The translations under genes and the position numbers were made by a program. A DNA stretch of 64,000 nt from Lachnospiraceae bacterium (GTDB lineage: Bacteria > Bacillota > Clostridia > Lachnospirales > Lachnospiraceae), in NCBI GenBank assembly GCA_021153325.1, contig JAGKTQ010000009.1, positions 1 to 64,000 on the forward strand, in the 5' to 3' direction. Positions 62,476 to 64,000 of the stretch are shown one piece after another (within the stretch, counting starts at the first letter, position 1; each line of letters begins with the position of its first letter). Below the pieces are notes generated by a model. That model was not told the DNA's origin. It saw only the letters and a program-made list of their open reading frames with translations, and did no database searches.

Positions 62476-63294
62476 ATGAGGAATGCGAAAAATAAATGTC
62501 CCTATTTTTTATCACTGGTGCTGACCTCCATTCTTTTTGTATGCATTTATTTTATAAGAGAAAACGTAATTGAGACATTTCCAAAGGAAGAGACTGCCGT
62601 GATCCTCGACAATGAGGTTTTAGAAAGCGTTAGTGGAAATGAGGTATCGGGCAATACCATTTCTGGAAATGACACGGAGGTGTCTGCAGCGGGAAATATG
62701 GTGCTGGATTCGGAGGAAGCGATTCAGGAATATCTTTCAGATACATTGTTCATTGGAGATTCCAGAACGGTGTCGCTCAAAGAATATGCCGGATGGGATA
62801 GTGCAACATTTTTTGTGAAAAGTGGTTTGACGATCTGGGATGTTCTGGATGAAAAAGTTGCCGAATATGATGGTGAGAATATATCCGTAGAAGATGCCCT
62901 GCAAAAATATAAATTTGGAAAAATATATATTATGCTGGGGATTAATGAATTGGGACGGGGAACACCCGAAACCTTTGCGGAGCAGTATAGAGCAGTAGTG
63001 GAACGTATCAAACAGTTGCAGCCGGATGCCATTATCATAGTAGAAGCAATCATGCATGTAACAGTGGAAAAGGATGCGGAACAGACTTATATCAACAATG
63101 TGGAAATTAATGCGCGTAATGAAAAGATCAAAGAGATGGCAGAGCAGCTTGGAGTCTACTGGCTGGATGTTAATCCGGTGACGGATGATGGAGAAAGTGG
63201 CTGTCTTGTGAGCGAATATTCTTTTGATGGCGTTCATCTCAAGGTGAAGTATTTGGATATATGGAAAGAATTTATATTAGGACATCCATTTTAG
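62476..63294 (+). CDS. Membrane-anchored SGNH/GDSL-type hydrolase or acetyltransferase
   Basis: 272 residues. N-terminal membrane anchor (about 10-27), a linker with three imperfect V-S-G-N repeats (about 53-68), then an SGNH domain: block I FIGDSRTV (Ser96), block III-like IYIMLGINELGRG (Asn) and block V FDGVHLK (D251, H254). Encoded with an AlgI-like MBOAT protein, so it probably completes O-acetylation of an exopolysaccharide on the outer face. Start after GGAAAGGATGGAAG. Confidence 0.85.
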   Translation: MRNAKNKCPYFLSLVLTSILFVCIYFIRENVIETFPKEETAVILDNEVLESVSGNEVSGNTISGNDTEVSAAGNMVLDSEEAIQEYLSDTLFIGDSRTVSLKEYAGWDSATFFVKSGLTIWDVLDEKVAEYDGENISVEDALQKYKFGKIYIMLGINELGRGTPETFAEQYRAVVERIKQLQPDAIIIVEAIMHVTVEKDAEQTYINNVEINARNEKIKEMAEQLGVYWLDVNPVTDDGESGCLVSEYSFDGVHLKVKYLDIWKEFILGHPF

Positions 63295-63302
63295 ATAGAG
63301 AA

Positions 63303-63340
63303 CAAAAAAACGAGCCTCAATATGAGGTTCGTTTTTTATT
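63303..63340. terminator. Bidirectional terminator
   Basis: AAAAAACGAGCCTCA against TGAGGTTCGTTTTTT around ATA, T-rich on both strands, between the SGNH gene and the convergent DUF975 gene. Confidence 0.9.
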
Positions 63341-63356
63341 AGGAAAATGCGCGAGT

Positions 63357-64000
63357 TTATGGCTGGCGATTTTTCATTAAGTCTAAATAAAAGTTAGTAG
63401 TAGTTGCATTGTAGTAAGGCATGATCCAAAGAAAAGCGATACCACAGGAAAGAATACCCAAAAGATATAACGGAAGGAAGCTGATTGAAATGTAAAATAA
63501 CCTTCCTTTATGTCCCTTCATGATCGTTTTACTTAAGGATAAAATCTGCTTTACAGAATAATCAGGGAAATCTAACAGTAAATAAAATATCTGTGAGAAG
63601 ACCAGTGAAAAATAGGTGTTGATAATCGTGCCAATCATATAAAAGAGGCAAATTAGAAAAACCCAGCCAATACGCATCGTATAATTTCCAATGTAGATAA
63701 AAATAGTGCATGGCATCATACTGACTGTGGAAATTGTAGTTAATACAAGCTGTAATAAAAGTGCTTTGTCAGGATGCTGCTTAAAACCATAAAAAACGTC
63801 AGATGCCTTGCAAAAGCGTCCGCAGCTGATATTCAAAAAGATATATGCCTGCCCTGCTGAAAGAATACCGTAAAACAGGTGGACAATAAAGTTGATAGGT
63901 ATACTTAATATCATACCAAAGTTTGTCGTAGTGTCTGTGAAAAGAGCCGATACTCCGTAGAGTAGCAAAGCAATCAGTGACGATAAAACAAAAGCACCGA
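63357..64000 (-). CDS. DUF975 family membrane protein (5' end outside window)
   Basis: At least 214 residues, with four to five membrane segments and the DUF975 core: SAGQAYIFLNISCGRFCKASDVFYGFKQHPDKALLLQLVL, then YFSLVFSQIFYLLLDFPDYSVKQILSLSKTIMKGHKGRLFYISISFLPLYLLGILSCGIAFLWIMPY. The reading frame stays open to the window edge (GAFVLSSLIALLLYGV), so the true start lies beyond 64000. Function unknown. Confidence 0.8.
   Translation of the reverse strand, partial: GAFVLSSLIALLLYGVSALFTDTTTNFGMILSIPINFIVHLFYGILSAGQAYIFLNISCGRFCKASDVFYGFKQHPDKALLLQLVLTTISTVSMMPCTIFIYIGNYTMRIGWVFLICLFYMIGTIINTYFSLVFSQIFYLLLDFPDYSVKQILSLSKTIMKGHKGRLFYISISFLPLYLLGILSCGIAFLWIMPYYNATTTNFYLDLMKNRQP

Overview
The window looks like a low-to-moderate GC chromosome of a gut-type Clostridia, most likely Lachnospiraceae. 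This is inferred from Gram-positive Shine-Dalgarno sites, frequent GTG/TTG starts (fusA starts with TTG), the str operon order rpsL-rpsG-fusA-tuf, a sigma-28-type flagellin gene, and Tn1549-like integrative-element genes (MobQ relaxase, DUF3847, TnpW, TnpV, topoisomerase III). No tRNA, rRNA or CRISPR array was seen.

Layout. 1-4.3 kb: an alpha/beta hydrolase, an XRE/AbrB regulator, a CPBP protease, a small PD-(D/E)xK-like protein and a membrane-anchored protein. 4.3-18.1 kb: a heavily rearranged accessory region. It holds a mobilisation module (DUF3847, candidate oriT, relaxase, TnpW), a topB 3' fragment, a RelBE-type toxin-antitoxin pair, and a truncated helicase-like gene with tnpV nested in another frame. 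An SOS cassette follows (S24 repressor, Y-family polymerase, LexA-type HTH), then a headless tyrosine recombinase, a DUF4143 ATPase, an AbiEi/AbiEii system flanked by two operator-like repeats, a polymorphic-toxin tail and an IS256 end. Several joins are deletion scars, so the region is a mosaic of remnants rather than a functional element.

18.2-31.9 kb: flagellin behind a sigma-28 promoter, a second DUF4143 ATPase whose promoter is flanked by a repeat pair as in the first, a polar amino-acid ABC transporter plus a cytidylate-kinase-like gene, a DUF2975/HTH/DUF4173 cluster, a MATE pump, two tandem AIM24 genes and a threonine-aldolase-type enzyme. 31.9-37.7 kb (minus strand): a nine-gene run from a GGNEF-type GGDEF protein and an ECF sigma factor through a transglutaminase lipoprotein and a GspF/PilC protein to pilin-like proteins; no assembly ATPase is present. 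37.8-42.3 kb: a small membrane protein, a PilZ-like protein and a 1020-residue surface protein. The small protein and the surface protein share an acidic I-E-E-E-x-x-P-L-A motif.

42.4-47.2 kb: the str operon. Just after tuf, 47.3-49.5 kb is a second mobile remnant (Abi_2/HEPN gene, XRE repressor, Xis-like gene, integrase N-terminus). 49.7-64 kb: bcp-yaaA, a Gfo/Idh/MocA oxidoreductase, a two-component system and ABC exporter that share the same direct-repeat promoter element, a lipase-like hydrolase, a sugar-binding lipoprotein paired with a chemoreceptor, an MBOAT/SGNH O-acetylation pair, and a DUF975 gene running off the right edge.

The observations most worth checking are the nested tnpV gene, the matched repeat-flanked promoters of the two DUF4143 ATPases, the double operator around the AbiE locus, the shared acidic PLA motif of the surface cluster, and the predicted response-regulator boxes.
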